NCBI RefSeq assembly: GCF_034356035.1
Contig: NZ_CP136423.1
Location: 2,728,001-2,792,000, forward strand
Length of the DNA: 64,000 nt
Source of the DNA: Blautia hydrogenotrophica DSM 10507
GTDB taxonomy: Bacteria > Bacillota > Clostridia > Lachnospirales > Lachnospiraceae
Reading direction: 5' to 3'
In this document: positions 45,415 through 54,566 of the stretch, piece by piece
How positions within the stretch are numbered: position 1 is the first letter of the stretch
How the letters are laid out: the number at the start of each line of letters is the position of its first letter
Notes under the pieces: model-generated
Told to the model about the DNA's origin: nothing
What the model saw: only the letters and a program-made list of their open reading frames with translations
Database searches by the model: none
Position numbers and translations under genes: made by a program

Positions 45415-47364
45415 TCAATTTTCTTCACGTCTAGCCACCTCCTCGATATACTCCTGGTTTCTCTTCTCATATTCCTCTTTGAGATTTCCAAAATATCCCA
45501 GAGGCACGCTTCCCTCTATAATCTTTCCATTCTCCTGACGAATCGTTATGATTCTCTTATCTTCTTCCGGATCCATCTGAGGATAATCACTTCTTTGGAA
45601 AAACAGAGGAGCTGAACTGGATTTTCTTGCTATGCAGGCATGGAGAATCAGTTTCGCTACATCCAAAATGTCAAACACTTCATGGGCTCTCATCAGTTCA
45701 TGAGGATTTTCGCAGGAAATCTGAGGTACGATATCTTTTTCAAAGCTTTCCAGCAAATCCAACCCCTCCTTCAAAAGATCATCACATTTCACGCCACCAC
45801 AGTAGTTTTGCATAGCCTTTGCGATCGCCATATTCAGCTCTCTCCAGTCCATGCCTTCCTCCCGATACAGAGGCGCAAACAGACGTGCTCTCTCCCGATC
45901 GGCTTCCCCCGCATCATAGTCTTCCAACTGCACGGTGTCTGTGTAATCCGCAGCTTTTCTTCCCGCATAATGTCCCGTACAGCAGGCAAATCCTGCACAG
46001 TCTGATGCAAAAAGCTGATCTCCTGCTGCATAGATACCATCAATATTCGTCTTCATATCCCAGTCATTGAGAATACCGCCCGGAGCTCCGAACAGTTGCC
46101 TCTCCTGGTCCAGAAAACTTGCTGACTGCCAGCCAGTTCCATAAGACTGAAGCATATGCTTCGTAGGATCAAAGCCCCGGTCGTTATAGTTTTTCAAAAT
46201 CGGAATTTTGGTCTTTCCTTCTTCTCCTACCATCATCCCCCAGATCACTTTCCGCTCAAATTCCGGCATACGGCTTAAATCTGCATAGAACGGCAATTGA
46301 TAACCTCTCTTCATCAGTTCTTCAAAATCCACAGTCTCTGGTCCTCTGAACTCATATTTCGGATTGTCAATCACGCCACCTTTCAAAAAGAATTTTTGCC
46401 CCTTTGCAGGATAATAACGCTCTGAAACCGTCTTCAACTCATTGCCATCCCTGTCCACATAAGGAATCTCCACACCTCTAGCATCCACCATGGTAGCTGC
46501 ATACCAGGTATTATGGTTATTTCCCGCTCCGTATGGCGGAAAGCTCCTGCCTGCTGCCGAGAACTCTCCACGAACAGACTTCTCCATCAGTGCAAATTCT
46601 ATACCAGCTCGGAATCCCATCGCATGGCCACTTCCGATACTCTGTGGCGGACGAAACTCACTAAGCCCCATCATATCGGAATTGAACAGCCAGATTCTAG
46701 CTGGTCTGGACATGGTCAAAATCGTAGCCTTTGCCTTAAAAATCAAGAACTTTCCCGTATGTACGTTCATCCCCATCGCACCGATTCCACGTTTCTTTCC
46801 GTCTACTGTCTTCGTGAGCAGAGCGGTCGCTTCTGTGCGGTCGTAAATTCTCACCCCGACACGCTCCAACTCTTTTTTCAGAGCTGGCTTAAACGTAGAA
46901 CCCCAAATACGCAAGGTGAATTTATTCTTATAGTCGTAGGCAAACATCAGCTTCGTCTTATCATCTCTGAATTCGGCTCCCTTGAACTCATCTTCCGTAT
47001 CTCTGATCTTTCCTCCGTAGGACTCTACATCCAGCATTCGGTCATAGCCTTCCCTACAGGTGATATAATGAGCGATTCCGTTGGAGTAATAATCCTGTTC
47101 TTCCACGTAAGCCTCTGCGATTTCCTCAGGAGTCACCTGAGAACAAGGGTTCGTGCAGGCTGACTCCCAGTGATCCACTCCGGTACCTGCAGACCCGCTT
47201 CTCTCCGTAGCTCCCTTCTCCACGAGAATGACCGACTTGCCTTTCTGGGCTGCGGCGATAGCCGCAAAACAGCCTGCAAGACCGCCTCCCAATACCAGAA
47301 CGTCACATTCAGCCACTTCCTCCTGTCCCACCTCATTAGGATAGGGCCATTGATAAGTCTTCAT
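45415..47364 (-). CDS. FAD-dependent oxidoreductase, AprA/fumarate reductase-like
   Basis: 649 aa. FAD-binding GGGLAGCFAAIAAAQKGKSV at 28-47, then VEKGATERSGSAGTGVDHW and the second FAD contact GIYAAGDQLFASDCAGFACC. The fold is that of succinate dehydrogenase/fumarate reductase/APS reductase alpha subunits; the ferredoxin partner resembles AprB. No sulfate-reduction genes are nearby. NTWYAATMVDARGVEIPYVD may be the substrate region. Substrate unknown. Expression is probably controlled by the divergent GntR. Confidence 0.85.
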   Translation of the reverse strand: MKTYQWPYPNEVGQEEVAECDVLVLGGGLAGCFAAIAAAQKGKSVILVEKGATERSGSAGTGVDHWESACTNPCSQVTPEEIAEAYVEEQDYYSNGIAHYITCREGYDRMLDVESYGGKIRDTEDEFKGAEFRDDKTKLMFAYDYKNKFTLRIWGSTFKPALKKELERVGVRIYDRTEATALLTKTVDGKKRGIGAMGMNVHTGKFLIFKAKATILTMSRPARIWLFNSDMMGLSEFRPPQSIGSGHAMGFRAGIEFALMEKSVRGEFSAAGRSFPPYGAGNNHNTWYAATMVDARGVEIPYVDRDGNELKTVSERYYPAKGQKFFLKGGVIDNPKYEFRGPETVDFEELMKRGYQLPFYADLSRMPEFERKVIWGMMVGEEGKTKIPILKNYNDRGFDPTKHMLQSYGTGWQSASFLDQERQLFGAPGGILNDWDMKTNIDGIYAAGDQLFASDCAGFACCTGHYAGRKAADYTDTVQLEDYDAGEADRERARLFAPLYREEGMDWRELNMAIAKAMQNYCGGVKCDDLLKEGLDLLESFEKDIVPQISCENPHELMRAHEVFDILDVAKLILHACIARKSSSAPLFFQRSDYPQMDPEEDKRIITIRQENGKIIEGSVPLGYFGNLKEEYEKRNQEYIEEVARREEN

Positions 47365-47463
47365 ACCTTTTCCTCCTTTTTTGCCTCACGTTCCCGAGGC
47401 CTTTTGCGATGTCAAACATGCTCTGCCTTCTTACTGTTTTTTATTTTACTCTACTTCTATATG

Positions 47464-47536
47464 TTTTGCAATACACATTTTGCAAAATATATAATGCAAA
47501 ATGCCTGTTGAACGAACTTCCCCTTTATGGTATAAT
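47464..47536 (+). promoter_or_regulatory. Promoter of gntR with TGCAAAAT operator cluster
   Basis: TTGAAC (47508-47513) and TATAAT (47531-47536) with a 17-bp spacer. Upstream, TTTTGCA (47464-47470), the palindrome ATTTTGCAAAAT (47477-47488) and TGCAAAAT (47495-47502) form an operator-like cluster between the divergent genes. Confidence 0.75.
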
Positions 47537-47585
47537 GCCTTCAATAAACAAGAATCATTTTATCATTTTGAAAGGTGGCACGACC

Positions 47586-48230
47586 ATGGCTCTAAACCGC
47601 AGCACATTATCCGAACAAATCTACGAAATTCTTCGCAACGATATTCTGACTCAAAAAATTCCCTGTGGTGAGAAGCTAACTCTCAATACACTAAAAGAAC
47701 GCTTTCAGGTAAGTTCCACACCCATCCGCGACGCTTTGACTCGTCTGGAAAAAGATGGACTCCTTCAATATTATTCCAATATCGGCGTCAATGTGATTGA
47801 TTTAAACGCCAAAGATTTAAAAGAATTATTTACCTTTATGGGAGATTTAGATGCCCTCGCTATTCGTTATGCATCAGACTATCCCCAGCAGCAGGAAGTT
47901 CGTCGCGCCCTGATTCAGAATCTGGAAGAAACCCAAAAATATCTGAATACCTCTGACATCAGGCAATGGCGTTCCTGTTCCGATGGCCTTCACCTTGTTT
48001 TTTATCAATACTGCGATAATTCTCGGCTGTGTTCCTCGGCACTTCAAATGCGCAGCCAGATTACGATTTATTCGAACCGTTATGAACGAGAAGTGGAAAA
48101 CCGGGAAAAAGTATTTGAGGAACACCAAAAAATTGCCTCCGCTTTTCTAAACGGTGACATCGAGGGAGCAGTAAAAAAAATGCAGAGCCATCTGCAAGAT
48201 TCTTTAGCGCAGGCTTTATGTCTTCTGTAA
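47586..48230 (+). CDS. GntR family regulator with FCD domain
   Basis: 214 aa from ATG 47586 (AAAGGTGG upstream); the frame from 47409 has no initiation signal. Winged helix: LTLNTLKERFQVSSTPIRDA, RLEKDGLLQYYSNIG. The FCD effector domain follows. Divergent from the flavoprotein-ferredoxin genes and next to a TGCAAAAT repeat cluster, so it probably represses both transcripts until a carboxylate ligand binds. Confidence 0.9.
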   Translation: MALNRSTLSEQIYEILRNDILTQKIPCGEKLTLNTLKERFQVSSTPIRDALTRLEKDGLLQYYSNIGVNVIDLNAKDLKELFTFMGDLDALAIRYASDYPQQQEVRRALIQNLEETQKYLNTSDIRQWRSCSDGLHLVFYQYCDNSRLCSSALQMRSQITIYSNRYEREVENREKVFEEHQKIASAFLNGDIEGAVKKMQSHLQDSLAQALCLL

Positions 48231-48233
48231 ACA

Positions 48234-48289
48234 GTTATGCTTTAGAAAAGAGTTTTCTCGCATTATCGTAGCAAAGTATTTCCCATAAC
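48234..48289 (+). repeat. Terminator-associated intergenic element, copy D (hairpin module only)
   Basis: Core TTTTCTCGCATTATCGTAGC matches copy B (TTTCTCGCATTAGCGTGAC). Outer arms GTTATG and CATAAC differ from other copies but pair. The right end abuts the T-run of the MATE-gene terminator. Confidence 0.75.
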
Positions 48290-48290
48290 A

Positions 48291-48366
48291 TAAAAGAACG
48301 CCGCGCCATCTCTATCAAACCTGCGAATCAGCTGATTTGACGGAGGACGGCACGGCGTCCTTTTTA
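48291..48366 (-). terminator. Terminator between gntR and the MATE gene
   Basis: GAACGCCGCGCC and GGCACGGCGTCC pair imperfectly over a 40-nt loop. AAAAAGG and TTCTTTT flank it, so it may work in both directions. Confidence 0.7.
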
Positions 48367-48423
48367 TTTAGAATGTATTTTTTGTCAGCTCCACAAGCGG
48401 TCCAATGCCGCACCAAAAGCCTC

Positions 48424-49797
48424 TCATCTGTCTTTGGAATAAAACTTCTCTGTATGATTCATATACCTGCGCAACAAAAGCACAAACCCCACAGTAATCA
48501 AAATTCCTTTTAAGATACTAGAAATGCTGATACTCCACCAAATTCCATTCAGTCCCAAAACCGTAGCCGACAAGGCAACTGCCATCGGAATTCTAGCCAC
48601 TGTCAGAACAATTCCCGTAGCCGCAGGAAAAACCGGTCTTCCAAGTCCTTGAAACGCTCCGCTTGACGTGATTTCCATACACATAAACAACTGTGAAAAT
48701 CCTATAATTCTCAGATAATCCACACCCATAGGCAAAATATCTGCCTCTGTGATAAAAATTCGGAAAAACACCTGCGGAATACAAATTAAAGCTAAACTTG
48801 TACAAATTCCCCACACTGTGATGATCCCAGCCGCAGTATAATATCCTCGGCGAATTCTCTCCTTTTTTCCCGCTCCAAAATTTTGCGCTGTAAAAGCGTT
48901 TACCGCCGACGCAAAACCATCGGCTGTCATCCAGGAGATCGACTCGATCTGGCTCCCTACTTTCTGGACAGCCACAGCCGCGTCTCCCCAGCCTGCGATC
49001 AGCCTGGCAATAATCATGGAGATAGCTGAAAATATAATATTCTGAATTGAGCCGGGAAAACCAATCCGAATCACTTCTTTATAATGTCGGAAGCCAGCAA
49101 ATTTCCAAAGTCTCACTTTCTGAAAAATCCTACTGTCCCCCATCACTACTAACATATAGAGAAAAAATACAATTGCCTGTGCTAACACCGTGGCTATGGC
49201 TGCTCCCGCCACTTTCAAAGCGGGCAGCGGGCCTATTCCGAAAATGAGTGCCGGGTCTAGGAGGAAATTAATCGCCAATCCCACTGTCGTAACTTTAAAA
49301 GTCACGATACTATTCCCCATAGCTGTAAAAAGTCCAGAAAAAATCTGATTCATAAAGGTAAAAATCATTCCCGCACCTACGATAATCAGATAAATTCTCG
49401 CGTCATTAGACACACTTTCATGATTCAGCTTAAAGAATCCAATCAGTCCTTCGTTGCCAAATGTATAAATCAAAGTCACCAGAGCAGCTAAAAATATCCC
49501 CAGTTGAATTCCCGTCTGTGTGTATTCCACTGCCCGTTGCTCATGGCCTGCTCCTAAAGTTTGCCCTACTTTTACCTGGGCTCCCAGTCTCGGAACCGCC
49601 GCGATTCCATTGGAAAGCCACATAAACATGCCGCAGACTCCCACTGCTGCCACTGCATTGCTGCCGATTCTTCCAATCCAAATCATATCTGTCAAATTAT
49701 ATGCCATCTGGATTAGGGACGTTCCCATAATTGGAAGTGCCAACTTAGCAAGAGAACCGGCTATAGGGCCGTCCAGTAAATCCACACTTCTTCTCAC
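48424..49797 (-). CDS. MATE family efflux transporter
   Basis: 457 aa from GTG 49797 with AAAGGAAAAG upstream. Twelve hydrophobic segments; N-terminal GPIAGSLAKLALPIMGTSLI, QMAYNLTDMIWIGRIGSNA and the second-half repeat VQKVGSQIESISWMTADGFA and NFGAGKKERIRRGY are typical of NorM/MepA-type Na+- or H+-coupled drug exporters. Substrate not predictable. Confidence 0.93.
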   Translation of the reverse strand: MRRSVDLLDGPIAGSLAKLALPIMGTSLIQMAYNLTDMIWIGRIGSNAVAAVGVCGMFMWLSNGIAAVPRLGAQVKVGQTLGAGHEQRAVEYTQTGIQLGIFLAALVTLIYTFGNEGLIGFFKLNHESVSNDARIYLIIVGAGMIFTFMNQIFSGLFTAMGNSIVTFKVTTVGLAINFLLDPALIFGIGPLPALKVAGAAIATVLAQAIVFFLYMLVVMGDSRIFQKVRLWKFAGFRHYKEVIRIGFPGSIQNIIFSAISMIIARLIAGWGDAAVAVQKVGSQIESISWMTADGFASAVNAFTAQNFGAGKKERIRRGYYTAAGIITVWGICTSLALICIPQVFFRIFITEADILPMGVDYLRIIGFSQLFMCMEITSSGAFQGLGRPVFPAATGIVLTVARIPMAVALSATVLGLNGIWWSISISSILKGILITVGFVLLLRRYMNHTEKFYSKDR

Positions 49798-49926
49798 TGC
49801 TCTTTTCCTTTTCTTTCCATGAAATATTCCTTCATATTATAAGTCGCCTTCTTATATTCTGTCAATATGGTAAAAGTATCTAGTTTCAAATCCACAGCTC
49901 CCCTGCCATGCTGCCCAGCTTCACTG

Positions 49927-50955
49927 CTAACACTGCTTTTTTTGCTCCAAGGCCTCAGAAATCATCTGAATCTCGTCAGGCCGCACACAGTACCGGGAAT
50001 CTCCTGCCAGAATCTCTTCCCTACAGACTTTCAGACTCACCCAATGGACAGACTCTACCTCGCCATCCTGAAAAACCAACTTCTTCGTATCCATAGGTTT
50101 CTCATAGAGATACAAACTTGCAATTTCCCTGTCATAGTAAGGTTTTCCATGAAAATTTTCTTGCACCACACCTTTTCGAAGCCGAAGAAATTCCAAATCT
50201 TCTGGCTTCACGCACAGTCCCAATTCTTCTCTCAACTCCCTCACTGCTGCAGCGAGCGCGTCTTCTCCTGCCTGCCGGTGCCCTGCAGAGGATATGTCGT
50301 ATTTTCCCGGAAAAGATTCCTTTTGCTCAGAGCGCTTTTGAAACAAGAGCTCCCACTCATTCTCTCTCCTGCGCACAATCCAAGTATGTACTGTCCCATG
50401 CCAGTCTCCGTCTCTGTGAACCAGAGATCTCTCTTTGATTCGTCCGGCAGAACTTCCGTCCTCATTTAAGACCTCAAAAAGCTCCAATTCTCGCCCATCC
50501 AGCTCTGCCTTTAGCAGAAGATTTCCGCGATATTCCAGTTTCAAAGAGAAAAACGGCCTTTCCTCGGCCAGATAATTCAAAAAGATCTCATCTCCGTCCC
50601 AGAGGTTTAACTCATTCAGTCGTTCCTTACGAACCCATTCCAGACACCCTTCCTCACAGTCTGTCATCTCTCCTTGAAATCCTTCTGCCGTGTACAGACA
50701 CATATACTCCGTGCCAAAGCCTTCCTGGGTGAAGGTCACCAATCCACGGAATTTCCAGGAAGTCAGTGTCAGGCCCGTCTCTTCTTTCACCTCTCGCAAC
50801 AGACAGTCCTCCGGACTTTCTCCTAATTCAAAATGTCCTCCGACACCAATCCACTTGCCCTCATTTACGTCCTGCTTCTTTCGTACTCTGTGCATCATCA
50901 GATAGCAACCATCCTTTTCCAGATAGCACAACGTCGTTAAATTACTTTTTTTCAT
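49927..50955 (-). CDS. Double Nudix hydrolase (two Nudix domains fused)
   Basis: 342 aa, twice the size of a single Nudix protein. Domain 1 (about 1-150) is MutT/8-oxo-dGTPase-like with a full Nudix box GHFELGESPEDCLLREVKEE and TG next. Domain 2 (about 165-342) resembles isopentenyl-diphosphate isomerase-type Nudix proteins, with GHRQAGEDALAAAVRELREE and LGL next. Both have the GX5EX7REUXEEXGU residues, so both should bind metal and could be active. Starts 4 bp after the ABC-F stop (cotranscribed, downstream gene). Confidence 0.9.
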   Translation of the reverse strand: MKKSNLTTLCYLEKDGCYLMMHRVRKKQDVNEGKWIGVGGHFELGESPEDCLLREVKEETGLTLTSWKFRGLVTFTQEGFGTEYMCLYTAEGFQGEMTDCEEGCLEWVRKERLNELNLWDGDEIFLNYLAEERPFFSLKLEYRGNLLLKAELDGRELELFEVLNEDGSSAGRIKERSLVHRDGDWHGTVHTWIVRRRENEWELLFQKRSEQKESFPGKYDISSAGHRQAGEDALAAAVRELREELGLCVKPEDLEFLRLRKGVVQENFHGKPYYDREIASLYLYEKPMDTKKLVFQDGEVESVHWVSLKVCREEILAGDSRYCVRPDEIQMISEALEQKKQC

Positions 50956-50959
50956 AAAT

Positions 50960-52759
50960 TCATCCGTCCTGTCTTTGTACTTCTATTCGTTCTGCCAGGT
51001 CGTTGAGATAGACCCAGCGTTCCATTTTTTCTTCCAGTTTGGCCTCGGTCTTTTCTTTTTCTGTCGTCAACTCATAGAGTTTTGCAGAATTTGTGGCATT
51101 GGCCAGAATATTTTCCTCTAGTTCTTCTAATTTCTCCTCCAGTTTCGCAATCTCATCGTCGATCGTCTCAAATTCCTTTTTCTCTTTAAATGTAAATCTT
51201 AACTTTTCCGGTCGCTTCTGTTTCCAATCCTTTCCAGTCGCTTTCTTCTGATTCTCTACTTTGGGAGCGGATGTCTCCCTCTGAGCCTGATTTTCCCGTC
51301 TTCTCTTCGCCTCCTTGTAGTCCGTGTAACCACCCTCATATTGAGTGAGGTGCCCCTCCCCGTCAAATTCAAAGATACGGTCCACCACATTGTCCAAAAA
51401 ATAACGGTCATGAGAGACTGTGATCACAATTCCTGAAAAAAAGCTGAGATAATCTTCCAAAACTGCCAAAGTAGGAATATCCAAGTTATTTCCCGGCTCA
51501 TCCAAAAGCAGCACATTGATCTTTCCACACAGCACGCTCAAAAGATAGAGTCTTCGTTTTTCACCCCCTGAGAGCTTTCCGATAGGGGAATACTGCATAT
51601 CTGGCGTGAAAAGAAACCTCTCTAAAAGCTGGGAGGCGCTGATTTTTCCCTCGCTAGTCTCAATATACTCGGCAATATCCTTGACATAATCGATTACCCT
51701 CTGTCGGTCATCCATATCCTGTTCTTCCTGTGCAAAATATCCAATCCTCACAGTCTCACCCACCTGGATTTCCCCTGCATCCGGCGGTACAATTCCCGCA
51801 ATCATTTTCATCAGAGTGGATTTCCCACAGCCATTTGGCCCTACAATTCCCAATCTCTGATTTCTCAAAACAATATAGTCAAAATCTTCCACAATCACTT
51901 TTTCGCCGTATCTCTTGCTGACATGATGCAGTTCTATGGTTTTCTTCCCCATCCGAGTACTCACAGAATCCAGCTCCACCGCTTGTTCCTGCACCGGAGT
52001 TCTCGCGTTTTTTAATGCCTCTAAACGCTCTAAGCGCGCCCTTTGCTTCGTCGATCTGGCACGGCAGCCTCTTTTTGCCCATTCCAACTCCATCCGAAGA
52101 ACGCTCTGCCTTTTTCTCTCTGACGCCAATTCCATCTGCGCGCGTTCCGCCTTCTGCTCCAAAAATTGGGAATAATTTGCACTGTAGCTGTATAGCTGGC
52201 CATGGCTGATTTCCAAAATTTTATTTGTGACTTTGTCCAAAAAATACCGGTCATGAGTCACCATCAAGACAACACCTTTAAACTCCTTTAAGTATTCTTC
52301 CAACCAAGAAATCATCTCGTCATCCAAGTGATTTGTGGGTTCATCCAGCAGCAAAATATCAAAGTCCGATGCCAGAACTTTTGCCAACGCGACTTTTCGC
52401 CTCTGTCCTCCGGACAAATTCTCCAAAAGCTCCCCATACTCTGTAATTCCCAGTTTATTTAAAATACTCTGCACTCTCCAATTCTCATCCACCTCCTGTG
52501 TATAAGACATCACGGTCTCCCCGGGCAAAAAGCGGGGATTTTGAGGAAGATAGGCAATACTCCGTCCATTTTGACGGACAATCTGTCCTTCATCCGGCTC
52601 TTCCTGTCCTGCTACTATTTTCAGTAACGTGGACTTTCCCGTCCCATTGATACCTATAATACCGATCTTTTCCCCTTCCTGGATGCCAAGAGAAATATCA
52701 TCGAAGATCACTTTCTCACCGTACACTTTATGGACATGTTCTATATTTAATATATTCAT
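50960..52759 (-). CDS. ABC-F family ATPase (Uup-like)
   Basis: 599 aa with GAGGAGTGTCTTAG upstream. Two ATPase domains without membrane segments: Walker A GINGTGKSTLL and GPNGCGKSTLM; signatures LSGGQRRKVAL and LSGGEKRRLYL; Walker B LLLDEPTNHLD and LLLDEPGNNLD. The linker (QRARLERLEALKNAR) and the C-terminal coiled coil (about 530-595) match Uup. ABC-F proteins act on ribosomes or, in the case of Uup, also on DNA repair intermediates. The second Walker B has Gly-Asn-Asn instead of Thr-Asn-His. Followed by the double Nudix gene. Confidence 0.93.
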   Translation of the reverse strand: MNILNIEHVHKVYGEKVIFDDISLGIQEGEKIGIIGINGTGKSTLLKIVAGQEEPDEGQIVRQNGRSIAYLPQNPRFLPGETVMSYTQEVDENWRVQSILNKLGITEYGELLENLSGGQRRKVALAKVLASDFDILLLDEPTNHLDDEMISWLEEYLKEFKGVVLMVTHDRYFLDKVTNKILEISHGQLYSYSANYSQFLEQKAERAQMELASERKRQSVLRMELEWAKRGCRARSTKQRARLERLEALKNARTPVQEQAVELDSVSTRMGKKTIELHHVSKRYGEKVIVEDFDYIVLRNQRLGIVGPNGCGKSTLMKMIAGIVPPDAGEIQVGETVRIGYFAQEEQDMDDRQRVIDYVKDIAEYIETSEGKISASQLLERFLFTPDMQYSPIGKLSGGEKRRLYLLSVLCGKINVLLLDEPGNNLDIPTLAVLEDYLSFFSGIVITVSHDRYFLDNVVDRIFEFDGEGHLTQYEGGYTDYKEAKRRRENQAQRETSAPKVENQKKATGKDWKQKRPEKLRFTFKEKKEFETIDDEIAKLEEKLEELEENILANATNSAKLYELTTEKEKTEAKLEEKMERWVYLNDLAERIEVQRQDG

Positions 52760-52830
52760 CTAAGACACTCCTCTAATTCATGATAACATTCATAATCATA
52801 TCGGATTTCCACCGGAACGTCAACGTTACA

Positions 52831-52879
52831 CTTTGCGCGCTACCGCAACACCGCTTTGCGATGAATTACCTTTACACAA
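52831..52879 (+). repeat. Terminator-associated intergenic element, copy F (first module only)
   Basis: CTTTGCGCGC, then a CCGCTTTGCGG hairpin and ATGAATTACCTTTACAC, matching the first module of copies A and B. The long hairpin is absent. It abuts the terminator at 52876-52932 with the usual orientation. Confidence 0.6.
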
Positions 52880-52932
52880 AACAGACTGCCTGATATCTTC
52901 TGGGCTGTAAAGCTCAAAGACATCAGGCAGCC
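52876..52932 (-). terminator. Terminator of the phoPR operon
   Basis: CTGCCTGAT and ATCAGGCAG pair, extended by TCTT/AAGA; GTCTGTTTTG follows on the minus strand, about 40 nt past the last gene. Confidence 0.8.
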
Positions 52933-52973
52933 TTCTTCTGCCGGCGGCTCCTTTCGGATTTCAAAAGAGAATC

Positions 52974-53684
52974 TCATTCATGTGCACTAAACGGATTGCT
53001 GGAATTATCCTGGTCAATATTAGAGGCCCACTGTCTCAGACGGGCATACTCCTCTGCCTGGACGGAATCATTGGGATTGTACTGTACGTCCGTCGGAAAC
53101 ATCGCGATATATTTCTTGTTCTCCGTCAGACATGCAATCTTATAATTCGGAAAATTCTCATACCCATTTTCCCCCCAGTCAAAGGCCATCAGCGTGACGA
53201 CGGTTCCCCCATGGCCAGAGTCATGAGCTTTGGGGTAATAGATCTTCAGACTGTCTCCTTCTGCATTGGCTTCCCAGCCTATCAGACCATTATTGTAGTC
53301 TTCTGCATTGACGTACAGGGTAATATAATCCCCCTGTAAAAAGACCAAGCCCTGACTCGTCCATTCCCGAAGCCCTGCGTCAATGCGGTAACTGTCGGAA
53401 GACACCGAACTTGGCTGGGTCGGCACTGCTGTCGGCGCCTGGGTCGGTGTACTCGTCGGAGCGGCCGTCGGTGTCGGCTTTTCAGTGGGCGCCGCTGTAG
53501 GCTTTCTGGTCAGCGCCGGAGTCTCCTCCTGAACAGGCAAATCCTCTGCCGCCGCAATATCCCTTGACTCTCCTTTTTTCTGCCCGAGCTTCATCCCAAT
53601 CAGAAAAACACCCAGACCGACTACGATTACGAGCAAGACTGCTACAGCCCCCAGTAAAATCCCTGTCTTTTTATCCCTGTTCAC
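52974..53684 (-). CDS. Membrane-anchored protein with Thr/Pro linker, unknown function
   Basis: 236 aa. Membrane anchor at residues 8-31 (GILLGAVAVLLVIVVGLGVF), then a linker of PTAAPTEKPTPT-type units (about 58-92), then an outer domain of about 140 residues (GLREWTSQGLVFLQGDYITL, YYPKAHDSGHGGTVVTLMAF, CLTENKKYIAMFPTD). No family recognised. Last gene of the phoP-phoR-patatin operon, 28 bp after the patatin gene, so it may belong to the phosphate response. Confidence 0.75.
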   Translation of the reverse strand: MNRDKKTGILLGAVAVLLVIVVGLGVFLIGMKLGQKKGESRDIAAAEDLPVQEETPALTRKPTAAPTEKPTPTAAPTSTPTQAPTAVPTQPSSVSSDSYRIDAGLREWTSQGLVFLQGDYITLYVNAEDYNNGLIGWEANAEGDSLKIYYPKAHDSGHGGTVVTLMAFDWGENGYENFPNYKIACLTENKKYIAMFPTDVQYNPNDSVQAEEYARLRQWASNIDQDNSSNPFSAHE

Positions 53685-53712
53685 TGCCCTCCTCCTCTCT
53701 CATTTTGCCGTA

Positions 53713-54561
53713 TTATCTTTTTAAAAACTCCATCAACCCCTCATAAGAATCTCTGGCGCTTTCATACCCCTCCTCATACAGCTCCCTCAGTTTTTCTTTA
53801 TCCTTTTCAACCCGCCCTATCTCGATGGGTTTTTTCGGCTGAATCACGAAAATTTTTCCCATTTTCCGACCCTTTTCAATAAATTCCAGGGTTTTATTAT
53901 ACCGGACATGGCGATATTCCATCTGCTTGATTAGATTTGGATATTTTTTGTAACGCAGCCGAAAGGCTGCCATCCCTCTAGACGGAGTCTTTCGGTATGT
54001 GGCGTCTCTGGTCAGAACCACCACATTTTTCTCATTTCCATTTCTCATGGATTGGATGACTGGAATAGAATCGCTGATTCCACCGTCCAAATATAGCTGT
54101 CCCTCAATCTCCACCATCCGTGATACCATCGGCATAGAACTCGAGGCCCTCACCGCCTGTATGTCCTTGTCCATCCTGCGAAGTCGCATATATTCTGCCT
54201 TCCCTGTCTCACAGTTCGTCACTACCGCATACGCCTTCCCCGGATACTTTTGAAAAGTCTCGTAATCATACGGATCCAGCTCATCCGGTATGATTCGGTA
54301 AAGCATATCCGCTCCGAACAGATCTCCGGTCTTTATCAGACTCTCCACACTACAGTACCTAGGATCCTCCAGATAGTCTGTATTTACTCTAAGAGATCTG
54401 CCCCTTTGTTTGGACAAATAACTACACGCATTGCAAATCCCTGCCGAAACCCCATACACTTCCTGAAACTCCATGCCAAGGTCGATGAAATAATCCAGGA
54501 CTCCTGCGGTAAACAGTCCCCGCATTCCTCCGCCCTCCAAAACCAAGCCAGCTTGGTACAT
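53713..54561 (-). CDS. Patatin-like phospholipase family protein
   Basis: 282 aa from ATG 54561 (GGAGTGAGTGTG upstream); GTG 54570 sits too near the ribosome binding site. Oxyanion loop EGGGMRG (9-15), nucleophile elbow GVSAG with Ser39, and the dyad Asp in YLDGGISDS near 157. Related to bacterial YjjU/RssA-type lipid acyl hydrolases. Starts about 5 bp past the phoR stop, so it is translated with the sensor kinase; a role in membrane lipid turnover under phosphate limitation is inferred. Confidence 0.9.
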   Translation of the reverse strand: MYQAGLVLEGGGMRGLFTAGVLDYFIDLGMEFQEVYGVSAGICNACSYLSKQRGRSLRVNTDYLEDPRYCSVESLIKTGDLFGADMLYRIIPDELDPYDYETFQKYPGKAYAVVTNCETGKAEYMRLRRMDKDIQAVRASSSMPMVSRMVEIEGQLYLDGGISDSIPVIQSMRNGNEKNVVVLTRDATYRKTPSRGMAAFRLRYKKYPNLIKQMEYRHVRYNKTLEFIEKGRKMGKIFVIQPKKPIEIGRVEKDKEKLRELYEEGYESARDSYEGLMEFLKR

Positions 54562-54566
54562 CACAC

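Noticed and set aside
46513..47163. 216-codon plus-strand frame
   Set aside because: Antisense to the flavoprotein gene; no family resemblance.
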